From positions 1-6,376 of the forward strand of contig CAYNAW010000063.1 of assembly GCA_964395545.1 (NCBI GenBank): a stretch of DNA of 6,376 nt, given 5' to 3'. A program made the translations under genes and the position numbers. Below the pieces are notes generated by a model, which saw only the letters and a list, made by a program, of their open reading frames with translations, was not told the origin of the DNA and made no database searches. This DNA is from CAYGVX01 sp964395545 (GTDB lineage: Archaea; Thermoproteota; Bathyarchaeia; Bathyarchaeales; SOJC01). This document shows, piece by piece, positions 1 through 4,928 of the stretch (position 1 is the first letter of the stretch; each line of letters starts with the position of its first letter).

Positions 1-1319
1 CCGTCAGCCGGCAACGGAAGCTTGGTGGCTGCCTTTTTCAGGATGGATTCCACCGTGGCCTGCCCGAGGGTTGGGTAGGACTGCAGGAGCAACGCTGCAA
101 TGCCGGACACGTGCGGTGCGGCTTGGCTGGTGCCCCAGACAGCGTAGAAGCCCCACTGGGTAGACCCGTACGGCTTGTACGGACCACGAATAGCGCAGCC
201 AGGGGCCGCCACGTCAAGGTCCTGCTTCGCCTGTCCAAGGTCGCGGTTCGGGCGGCTGCTGAAGTCTATCAGATACGTGTGCCAGTTGTTCTTGTACGTG
301 ATTCCGGTCCAAGGGTCGTATACGTAGTTGTTGGTGTTGAGCTTCTCGGGCACGTCATTCCACCACCAATAGTAGTCGTAATATCCAGCGCCGTATTCTT
401 GTGTCCAACCGGCTGCCGCGCACGAAATCACCTGCGGGAACGCTCCGGGCCACCCCATACCTGCCTCGCCTTCGTTGCCTGCGGAAGCCACTACAATGAC
501 GCCGTGGCCGATTGCATAGTCAATGGCGTCCTCAATCATTGCGGACGGTGAACCGCCGCCCAAGCTCAAGTTGATGATTATTTTGACACCGTGTTCCTCG
601 GCTAGGTCGCCGATGTATCGTATTCCGGCCGCGACCATTTCCCACGTTCCACCAGTCCAGAACCAGCCGTTCCCATCAGGAGCGAAGCGGATCCAATCGT
701 CTAGGACCAGGACTGGGATGAGTGTCACCTTCGGTGCCACTCCAGTAATCCAAGTGTCAACGGTTCCTCTCCAGAAGCGATACCCGGTCACGATGCTGGT
801 TACGTGGGTGCCGTGTCCAGAGCCCCATCCGAAGCCATACATGTCGGGCGCCCCGTTGTCATGCGTGATGAAGCCGCGATCATCTCGCAGCGATCCATAG
901 GAGAACTTGTATTCCGCACCATCGACGTACTGTATTGACCAGTTGCCTTCGCCCGCTGGGTCATACCAGACGTCGTGAGTGAACCCTTTGCCCCATTCTT
1001 CCTTGATGTCCACCATGCTGGGCGGGAAGAAGTCCAAGTAGTTTGAGAGCAACCCCGTGTCCAACACGGCCACGTAGATGCCTTCTCCATCGTTCGACGT
1101 AGTTTCCGCGTCAACCATGTCCACGTTCCACGGCGTCGGGTCTGCCAGCGAGTCTTCGACGCTGGTTATCTCGTGGAACTTGACTGGGTTAGCGCTATAC
1201 AAGAGTGGCGCAGCGGTCCCAAGGGTTGGTGAGGTAGTCGCCTTTCCTACGTTGAAAGCCGTTGAGAGCAACAGAATCGTAGACAGCAAAACCACTGTTA
1301 CAGCTAGAGTTTTCCTCAT
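1..1319 (-). CDS. Secreted subtilisin-like (S8 family) serine protease, C-terminus beyond window edge
   Basis: The frame is open from an ATG at 1319 to the left edge (439 complete codons, no stop), so the gene is partial at its 3' end. Residues 1-27 look like a signal peptide: Arg-Lys start, a Leu/Val-rich core, and a possible cut after Gly-Lys-Ala. The S8 catalytic set is complete: Asp87 in VAVLDTG, His169 in GHGTHV, oxyanion Asn282 in ASAGNEG, and Ser398 in GTSQAAPHVSG. An active extracellular or cell-surface endopeptidase is therefore expected. Only about 60 residues separate the signal peptide from the Asp motif, and I recognise no I9 propeptide. The Asp-His and Asn-Ser spacings (82 and 116 residues) are each about 50 longer than in subtilisin BPN' (32 and 66). 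The second insert is rich in Tyr and Trp (about 305-350). A Shine-Dalgarno GAAGGAG lies just before the ATG. The missing part could carry surface-anchoring or accessory domains. Confidence 0.95.
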   Translation of the reverse strand, partial: MRKTLAVTVVLLSTILLLSTAFNVGKATTSPTLGTAAPLLYSANPVKFHEITSVEDSLADPTPWNVDMVDAETTSNDGEGIYVAVLDTGLLSNYLDFFPPSMVDIKEEWGKGFTHDVWYDPAGEGNWSIQYVDGAEYKFSYGSLRDDRGFITHDNGAPDMYGFGWGSGHGTHVTSIVTGYRFWRGTVDTWITGVAPKVTLIPVLVLDDWIRFAPDGNGWFWTGGTWEMVAAGIRYIGDLAEEHGVKIIINLSLGGGSPSAMIEDAIDYAIGHGVIVVASAGNEGEAGMGWPGAFPQVISCAAAGWTQEYGAGYYDYYWWWNDVPEKLNTNNYVYDPWTGITYKNNWHTYLIDFSSRPNRDLGQAKQDLDVAAPGCAIRGPYKPYGSTQWGFYAVWGTSQAAPHVSGIAALLLQSYPTLGQATVESILKKAATKLPLPAD

Positions 1320-1360
1320 TTCTCCTTCCTCTCTATGCACTAGCACTATCCGGTCTTTCA

Positions 1361-1374
1361 CTATTTCTATTTTG
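1361..1374 (-). promoter_or_regulatory. Possible TATA box for the protease gene
   Basis: On the minus strand this reads as an A-rich stretch (CACAAAATAGAAATAG). It lies about 45 bases before the protease ATG. A start site about 25 bases downstream would leave a leader of about 20 nt, just enough to include the GAAGGAG ribosome-binding site at about 1322-1328. It is not a consensus archaeal TATA box, so this rests mainly on position. Confidence 0.3.
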
Positions 1375-1425
1375 TGGAAACTGTTCCTATTCAACAGGTC
1401 AATCCTGCACACGGGCACCCATGAC

Positions 1426-1437
1426 CGAAAAGCTTTC
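1426..1437 (+). promoter_or_regulatory. Possible BRE/TATA element before the small ORF
   Basis: CGAAAAGCTTTC resembles the archaeal purine-rich BRE plus TATA arrangement. Initiation about 25 bases downstream would fall near 1460, leaving a short leader that contains GGAGAG (1462-1467) before the ATG at 1488. The core is nearly self-complementary, so its direction is uncertain. Confidence 0.2.
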
Positions 1438-1487
1438 TTCTCACTAACGCAATTAGCTACTGGAGAGCAAGGCAGCTCGTGGACCGT

Positions 1488-1592
1488 ATGAAATCCGGAT
1501 TCACAAAATTCGTCGTGACATTGGCTGTGTATTTGTTGGTCGTCGCGCGCGTATTGAACCAACAATCGTTCGAAGAAATGATAGTATCTTGA
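1488..1592 (+). CDS. Possible 34-residue single-pass membrane microprotein
   Basis: An ATG at 1488 opens a 34-codon frame ending in TGA at 1590-1592. The product begins MKSGFTK, continues with an unbroken hydrophobic run (about residues 8-20, FVVTLAVYLLVVA), then Arg21, and ends in a short polar, acidic tail with Glu29-Glu30. This is the pattern of a small single-pass membrane protein or a bare signal anchor. It lies in the long gap between the protease and the SSB gene, in the strand direction of the SSB. The ribosome-binding site is weak: GGAGAG lies about 20 nt upstream. I recognise no family. It could equally be a chance ORF or the relic of a longer gene; nothing in frame after the stop continues it. 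Confidence 0.3.
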   Translation: MKSGFTKFVVTLAVYLLVVARVLNQQSFEEMIVS

Positions 1593-1621
1593 CGTAGCAC
1601 CGAGTGTTCTGGTGGGTGAGC

Positions 1622-1633
1622 AAAACTTATATT
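1622..1633 (+). promoter_or_regulatory. Probable archaeal BRE/TATA box
   Basis: AAAACTTATATT is a good match to an A-rich BRE followed by a TATA box. Initiation would be expected near 1650-1657, about 220 bases before the SSB start codon. This promoter therefore implies either a long structured leader for the SSB-TRAM operon or a separate small RNA. It is the most convincing promoter-like sequence in the 1320-1874 gap. Confidence 0.45.
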
Positions 1634-1649
1634 CAGCGTAGACTTCCTT

Positions 1650-1841
1650 CAACACCGCTAGCTGGCTATAACTGCACCATGCAACGAGTGACTGCTAGTC
1701 TCCTTCGTATGGTAAGGTTTCGGCGCTAGCACCGTGTTGAGGGACGAACAGCATAATGCGCAGACAGCCTGCGGGGAACACAGGAATGGGAGAGACGAAA
1801 AACCATTTAGCCGGAATCCGACGTAACAGGAGGTCGTCCCT
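1650..1841 (+). ncRNA. Candidate structured RNA or long 5' leader upstream of the SSB gene
   Basis: No convincing ORF covers this stretch, but it contains nested complementary arms. The first domain pairs 1650-1655 with 1734-1739 (CAACAC/GTGTTG) and 1657-1662 with 1725-1730 (GCTAGC on both sides). Inside that, 1676-1682 pairs with 1707-1713 (ACCATGC/GTATGGT, one G-U), capped by 1690-1693 with 1697-1700. The adjacent second domain is closed by 1740-1747 with 1834-1841 (AGGGACGA/TCGTCCCT). It contains hairpins 1759-1763/1769-1773 (CGCAG/CTGCG) and 1785-1789/1803-1807 (AATGG/CCATT). A TATA-like box lies just upstream. I do not recognise RNase P, SRP, a guide RNA or a riboswitch. It may be part of the SSB messenger. 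Individual helices of this size can occur by chance, so confidence is low. Confidence 0.3.
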
Positions 1842-1874
1842 AACAGAAAGAGCAAACTTGGTGGGAGAACACTC

Positions 1875-2165
1875 GTGAAGATAAAAGACTTGAAGAATGG
1901 TATGAGACGAGTAGATATAGAAGCCAAAGTAGTTGAGAAATCACCCGCACGAGAAGTCACGTCCAGATACAAGAACGAAACATACCAGGTGGCAGATGCT
2001 GTCGTAAGCGATGACACGGGGCAGATCAAGCTCACCTTGTGGAACGAGCAAATACAGCAAGTTAGAGAAAACGATAGTATTAAGATTGAAAACGGCTACG
2101 TTACCTCGTTCCGAGGAGAAATCCAACTCAACGTCGGCCGCTTCGGAAAACTGACAGTAATCTAA
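1875..2165 (+). CDS. Single-OB-fold single-stranded DNA-binding protein (crenarchaeal SSB / SOSS-B type)
   Basis: The 96-residue product starts at a GTG (1875) preceded by GGTGGGAG (1859-1866). It is almost entirely one OB-fold and closely follows the Sulfolobus SSB pattern as I remember it: an N-terminal strand with LKNGM, then DDTGQIKLTLW (46-56), IKIENGYVTSFRGEIQLNVG (69-88) and a final strand. Trp56, Tyr75 and Phe79 sit where the Sulfolobus protein stacks its aromatic residues on DNA bases. Its expected role is binding and protecting single-stranded DNA (possibly RNA) in replication and repair. It ends directly after the OB-fold and lacks the Gly/Arg-rich, acidic tail that the Sulfolobus protein uses for partner contacts. 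The TRAM gene follows 51 nt downstream on the same strand with no visible terminator, so the two are probably co-transcribed. Confidence 0.9.
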   Translation: MKIKDLKNGMRRVDIEAKVVEKSPAREVTSRYKNETYQVADAVVSDDTGQIKLTLWNEQIQQVRENDSIKIENGYVTSFRGEIQLNVGRFGKLTVI

Positions 2166-2206
2166 ACAACAAAAATCATGGCACACAAGTCTGGTAAACT
2201 GCTGAG

Positions 2207-2212
2207 AGGTGA
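2207..2212 (+). promoter_or_regulatory. Shine-Dalgarno that fixes the TRAM start
   Basis: AGGTGA, four bases before the ATG at 2217, is a strong match to the anti-Shine-Dalgarno end of archaeal 16S rRNA. It favours 2217 over the in-frame ATG at 2178, which has only A-rich sequence before it and would place this site inside the coding region. Confidence 0.65.
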
Positions 2213-2216
2213 AAAC

Positions 2217-2615
2217 ATGTATTATGAAAGGCGCGAGAGACGAGGCGGTCGCGGTTTCGATCGTCCAAGACGATTTACGCCCAAACCGGTGGAGATCGGA
2301 AAAGAATACGATGTTGAGATCGTTGAGACGAGCCGCCGAGGCGAAGGCATAGCACGCATCGAAGGCCTAGTCTGCTTCGTACCCCAAACGAAGCCTGGCG
2401 ACCACGTCAAAGTCAGGATCAAGAGGATAAGCAGACGGTTTGCCGAGGCCGAAGTGGTTACGGGAGCAGAAAAACCCCGTGAAGCAGAGAGTGAACCCGC
2501 GGCAGACGAAGCTCCGCTTGAAGCAGAGAGTGAACCCGCGGCAGACGAAGCTCCGCTTGAAGCAGAGAGTGAACCCGCGGCAGACGAAGCTCCACCAGAA
2601 GACGGCAACGAGTAG
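2217..2615 (+). CDS. TRAM-domain RNA-binding protein with Arg/Gly-rich head and acidic repeat tail
   Basis: The product is 132 residues from the ATG at 2217; an in-frame ATG at 2178 would add 13 residues but has no good ribosome-binding site. It has three parts. Residues 1-20 are Arg/Gly-rich (RRERRGGRGFDRPRR). Residues about 26-81 are a TRAM domain: EIGKEYDVEIVETSRRGEGI, then the PGDHVKVRIKRI strand. Residues 89-127 are three copies of a 13-residue acidic unit (EAESEPAADEAPL), then a short acidic end. TRAM domains bind RNA, and small stand-alone archaeal TRAM proteins have been described as RNA chaperones. The positive head could add nucleic-acid contacts and the acidic tail could contact partners or limit binding; both are inference. 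It is the second gene after the SSB. No catalytic domain (such as a radical-SAM or methyltransferase domain) is fused, so RNA modification is not expected. Confidence 0.9.
   Translation: MYYERRERRGGRGFDRPRRFTPKPVEIGKEYDVEIVETSRRGEGIARIEGLVCFVPQTKPGDHVKVRIKRISRRFAEAEVVTGAEKPREAESEPAADEAPLEAESEPAADEAPLEAESEPAADEAPPEDGNE
2481..2597 (+). repeat. Three tandem in-frame 39-bp repeats in the TRAM gene
   Basis: The copies lie at 2481-2519, 2520-2558 and 2559-2597. Copies 1 and 2 are identical at every base. Copy 3 matches for its first 35 bases and differs only near the end (CCACCA instead of CCGCTT). Each unit encodes 13 residues. Identity at silent positions points to recent duplication, so copy number may vary between strains. 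Confidence 0.97.
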
Positions 2616-2623
2616 GACTGCCT

Positions 2624-3691
2624 TTACCATTCAGGCTCCAGAACGACTTTTCCAGCTTTCTTAGAGTTAATCAGCTCAACGCCTTCTTCTACGTCCCTTA
2701 TCGGAAGCCTATGTGTGATCACCGAGGCAATTTTGTCCCGAAACCCTGCGTCTGCGAGCAACCCTCGGATTTGATGCCACGTTTGAAACATTCGTCTCCC
2801 CGAAATCCCGTAAACCGTGGCGGCTTTGAATATCATGGCGTTGTTAATATCGAACGTAACCGCTGCGTCGAAGAGGCCCAGCAAAGAGACTCTCCCCCCT
2901 GCGGTTAGCATCTCGAAAGCTTGGTTCAGAGCGGCGGGAGAACCTGACATTTCCAAGGCCACGTCCACCCCGTTCCCCTCTGTCTCATCACGAATCCTCT
3001 CGGTAACACTCTGGCCTCCCTCCTGTGCACTCAGCACCATGTCTGCACCCATCTTCTTAGCCAATTCGATGCGCACCTTGTTTAAACCGCCCGCAGTTGC
3101 AAAGACCTTCGCCGCGCCCAACGTCTTCACGACCGCAATCGCCATCAGCCCGATTGGACCACATCCCAAAACAGCTACGTTCTTCCCTGCAACGTCTTCA
3201 ACATGATCTTTGGGCAAAGCAGTCTGCACAGCGTTTCCCAACGGCTCTTGAATCGACGCAATCCCCCGGTCCAGTTGCGGGTCATTTTTCCACGCGTTTC
3301 GCTCGGGCAAAGTGACGTACTCGGCGAATACGCCGTCTCGGTCCACACCCAGTATCTGCATATTCCGGCACACATGCATGCGGTCCGTCTGACACTGATA
3401 ACAGGTGCCATCCACTATGTGGGTCTCTGCAGACACAAAGTCGCCTACAGCTATGCTAGCTACGTCTGCGCCGATCTCCGCCACCCTGCCGCAGAACTCG
3501 TGACCGAAAATCAAGGGAATCTTCTTTATCCGCTTCTGCGCCCACGCATTCCAATCCCAAATGTGGACATCGGTACCGCAGATCGACGCTGCCTCCACTT
3601 CAACAAGAACTTCATCCTTCCCAACCTTCGGAAGGTCCACCGTGGTCAACTCGGCGCCTGGAGCACGTCTACGTTTAACAACCGCATGCAT
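2624..3691 (-). CDS. tdh: L-threonine 3-dehydrogenase (zinc-dependent medium-chain dehydrogenase)
   Basis: Tdh oxidises L-threonine to 2-amino-3-oxobutyrate in the cytoplasm, the first step to glycine and acetyl-CoA. From the ATG at 3691 the product has 355 residues, normal for the family; a TTG at 3700 would add three. The catalytic zinc set is present: Cys38 in SICGTDVHIWDWN, His64-Glu65 in GHEF, and Glu149 in QEPLGNAV. Thr40 and His43 of the active site are also present. HIWDWNAWAQ and the C-terminal ISGRRMFQTWHQ are typical of Tdh rather than of alcohol or sorbitol dehydrogenases. The Rossmann motif is GCGPIG (176-181). Two oddities: the structural zinc loop has Asp94 in place of the first of four cysteines (then Cys97, Cys100, Cys108), and the acidic residue that usually ends strand beta-2 and holds NAD is missing (ATAGG, about 198-202). 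The gene converges on the TRAM gene with an 8-nt gap. Confidence 0.93.
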   Translation of the reverse strand: MHAVVKRRRAPGAELTTVDLPKVGKDEVLVEVEAASICGTDVHIWDWNAWAQKRIKKIPLIFGHEFCGRVAEIGADVASIAVGDFVSAETHIVDGTCYQCQTDRMHVCRNMQILGVDRDGVFAEYVTLPERNAWKNDPQLDRGIASIQEPLGNAVQTALPKDHVEDVAGKNVAVLGCGPIGLMAIAVVKTLGAAKVFATAGGLNKVRIELAKKMGADMVLSAQEGGQSVTERIRDETEGNGVDVALEMSGSPAALNQAFEMLTAGGRVSLLGLFDAAVTFDINNAMIFKAATVYGISGRRMFQTWHQIRGLLADAGFRDKIASVITHRLPIRDVEEGVELINSKKAGKVVLEPEW

Positions 3692-3731
3692 ACCCTTCAA
3701 TCCCGTGTGAACCGTGAAAGAAGTAAATCCA

Positions 3732-3749
3732 TTTAGCTTTTATGCTAAA
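3732..3749. promoter_or_regulatory. Inverted repeat in the tdh / kinase divergent promoter region
   Basis: TTTAGC (3732-3737) and GCTAAA (3744-3749) form perfect 6-bp arms around TTTTAT. On the minus strand the centre reads CATAAAAG, a plausible TATA box for tdh: initiation about 25 bases on would give a leader of roughly 20 nt. A symmetric site lying over a TATA box is what a dimeric repressor would need, but 6-bp AT-rich arms can also arise by chance. Confidence 0.35.
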
Positions 3750-3750
3750 A

Positions 3751-3761
3751 AACTTATCTAA
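3751..3761 (+). promoter_or_regulatory. Possible TATA box for the ATP-NAD-kinase-family gene
   Basis: AACTTATCTAA follows an A-run and lies about 45 bases before the ATG at 3804. Initiation near 3782 would leave a leader of about 22 nt containing the weak GGGG at 3796-3799. Placement is reasonable; the sequence match is only fair. Confidence 0.35.
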
Positions 3762-3803
3762 AACAACCTACTCAGCCTAATACTGCAACTACACTGGGGC
3801 AAA

Positions 3804-4928
3804 ATGAGAGTGAAGTTGGGCTTCCTCGTGAACCCCATTGCGGGCATGGGTGGAAAAGTCGGACTGAAAGGTACCGACGGTGTCCTCACAGAAGCACTCA
3901 GTAGAGGAGCCGAAACTGTCGCCCCTGAAAGAGCCCGCGAGTTTCTCCGCAGAGTGAAAGAACTGGGGCTCGCCAGCAAAATTGAATGGGTCACATGCCC
4001 TAGGATTATGGGAGAGCATGAGATCACCGCTGCGGGTTTCGAGGCTGAGATTCTGCCCATGAAAATCGGAAGCCTGACCACGGCTGCAGACACAAAAACG
4101 GCAGCGGAGTTGATGATAGAACAAGGAGTCAGCCTCATTCTGTTCGTAGGCGGCGATGGAACTGCTCGGGACATCTTTGACACACTGTCCGACGGTCACA
4201 CCACGCCCGTGCTGGGGATTCCGGCCGGCGTGAAAATGTATAGCGGCGTATTCGCCATCAGTCCCGTGGACGCGGCGTACGTAGTTGAAGCATTCCTTAA
4301 CGAAGAGGCTCAACTGCAAGACCTTGAAGTGATGGACTCAGATGAAGAGGCCGTCAGACGTGACCACTTCAACATCCGCTTCTACGGCTTCTTACGCGGG
4401 CCAGTCATGCCCACACGAATTCAAGGAAGCAAACAAGTATCGCCGGAAACTGATGATGAACTCGACAACCAGAGGGCGGTTGCCCGATTCTTTGTGGAAG
4501 AGATGCAGCCCCACGCCACGTATATTCTTGGTCCCGGAAGCACCGTGAAATGCGTCGCCGACATGCTGGGCGTGGAGAAGACGCTCTTAGGAGTCGACAT
4601 CTATCGCAAGGGCGAACTGGTTAAGGACGTCAACGAGGAGCGCATCCTGAAGGAAGTAGATGACTGGTCGAATACTTGGATCGTCGTTTCCCCCATCGGA
4701 CGGCAAGGGATGCTGTTTGGGCGCGGGAACCAGCAGATCAGCCCCACGGTCATCAGTCTTGTTGGGCGAGAGAAAATCGTTGTGCTGGCTACCAAAGGTA
4801 AGATGAGCAGCATCGAGGGTGGGCTGATGAGGGTCGACACGGGCGACGCTGACGTGGATAGAATGTTGAAGGGACATATACGAGTAGCGACAGATTACCG
4901 CGAATGGAGACTTCTCCAGATCGTGTAA
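3804..4928 (+). CDS. ATP-NAD kinase family protein (COG3199 / AcoX-like)
   Basis: The 374-residue product belongs to the NAD kinase / diacylglycerol kinase-like fold. Seen directly: NPIAGMGGKVG near the N-terminus (10-20), the nucleotide-binding GGDGT at 116-120, GIPAGVKMYSGVF at 138-150, GPGST at 243-247, and a conserved C-terminal block IGRQGMLFGRGNQQISP (298-314). This combination fits the archaeal and bacterial COG3199 group, annotated as ATP- or polyphosphate-dependent NAD kinase and including AcoX. It is longer than classical NadK (about 250-300 residues). The predicted reaction is phosphorylation of NAD to NADP in the cytoplasm, but the true substrate of this subgroup is less certain than for NadK. 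The ATG at 3804 has a weak GGGG upstream. It is divergent from tdh (112 bases apart) and its TAA directly abuts the apgM stop. Confidence 0.85.
   Translation: MRVKLGFLVNPIAGMGGKVGLKGTDGVLTEALSRGAETVAPERAREFLRRVKELGLASKIEWVTCPRIMGEHEITAAGFEAEILPMKIGSLTTAADTKTAAELMIEQGVSLILFVGGDGTARDIFDTLSDGHTTPVLGIPAGVKMYSGVFAISPVDAAYVVEAFLNEEAQLQDLEVMDSDEEAVRRDHFNIRFYGFLRGPVMPTRIQGSKQVSPETDDELDNQRAVARFFVEEMQPHATYILGPGSTVKCVADMLGVEKTLLGVDIYRKGELVKDVNEERILKEVDDWSNTWIVVSPIGRQGMLFGRGNQQISPTVISLVGREKIVVLATKGKMSSIEGGLMRVDTGDADVDRMLKGHIRVATDYREWRLLQIV

Noticed and set aside
38..1114. Several open frames on both strands at 38-238, 111-551, 523-900 and 800-1114
   Set aside because: They overlap the continuous minus-strand protease frame, which carries all S8 motifs. 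Their own translations show no recognisable domain.
1740..1841. RNase P, SRP or tRNA-like RNA in the SSB upstream gap
   Set aside because: I could not find the conserved cores of these RNAs (P4 sequences, SRP tetraloop domain, T arm), so no known family is assigned.
1658..2035. Minus-strand frame of 125 codons across the SSB start and its upstream gap
   Set aside because: It lies antisense to the clear OB-fold gene, has Cys/Ser/Phe-rich composition without a domain, and covers the region of paired arms.
2178..2216. Longer TRAM start at ATG 2178
   Set aside because: It would place the strong AGGTGA ribosome-binding site inside the coding region, and the extra 13 residues have no support.
2481..2597. 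CRISPR-like tandem repeat
   Set aside because: The units are directly adjacent with no spacers and lie in frame inside a protein gene.
2222..2664. Open frames in all phases through the TRAM repeat region
   Set aside because: A 39-bp unit without stops in any frame keeps every phase open. Only the TRAM frame has a domain and a ribosome-binding site.
3203..3736. Plus-strand frame of 177 codons opposite tdh
   Set aside because: It is antisense to a gene with all Tdh catalytic motifs and has no recognisable domain of its own.
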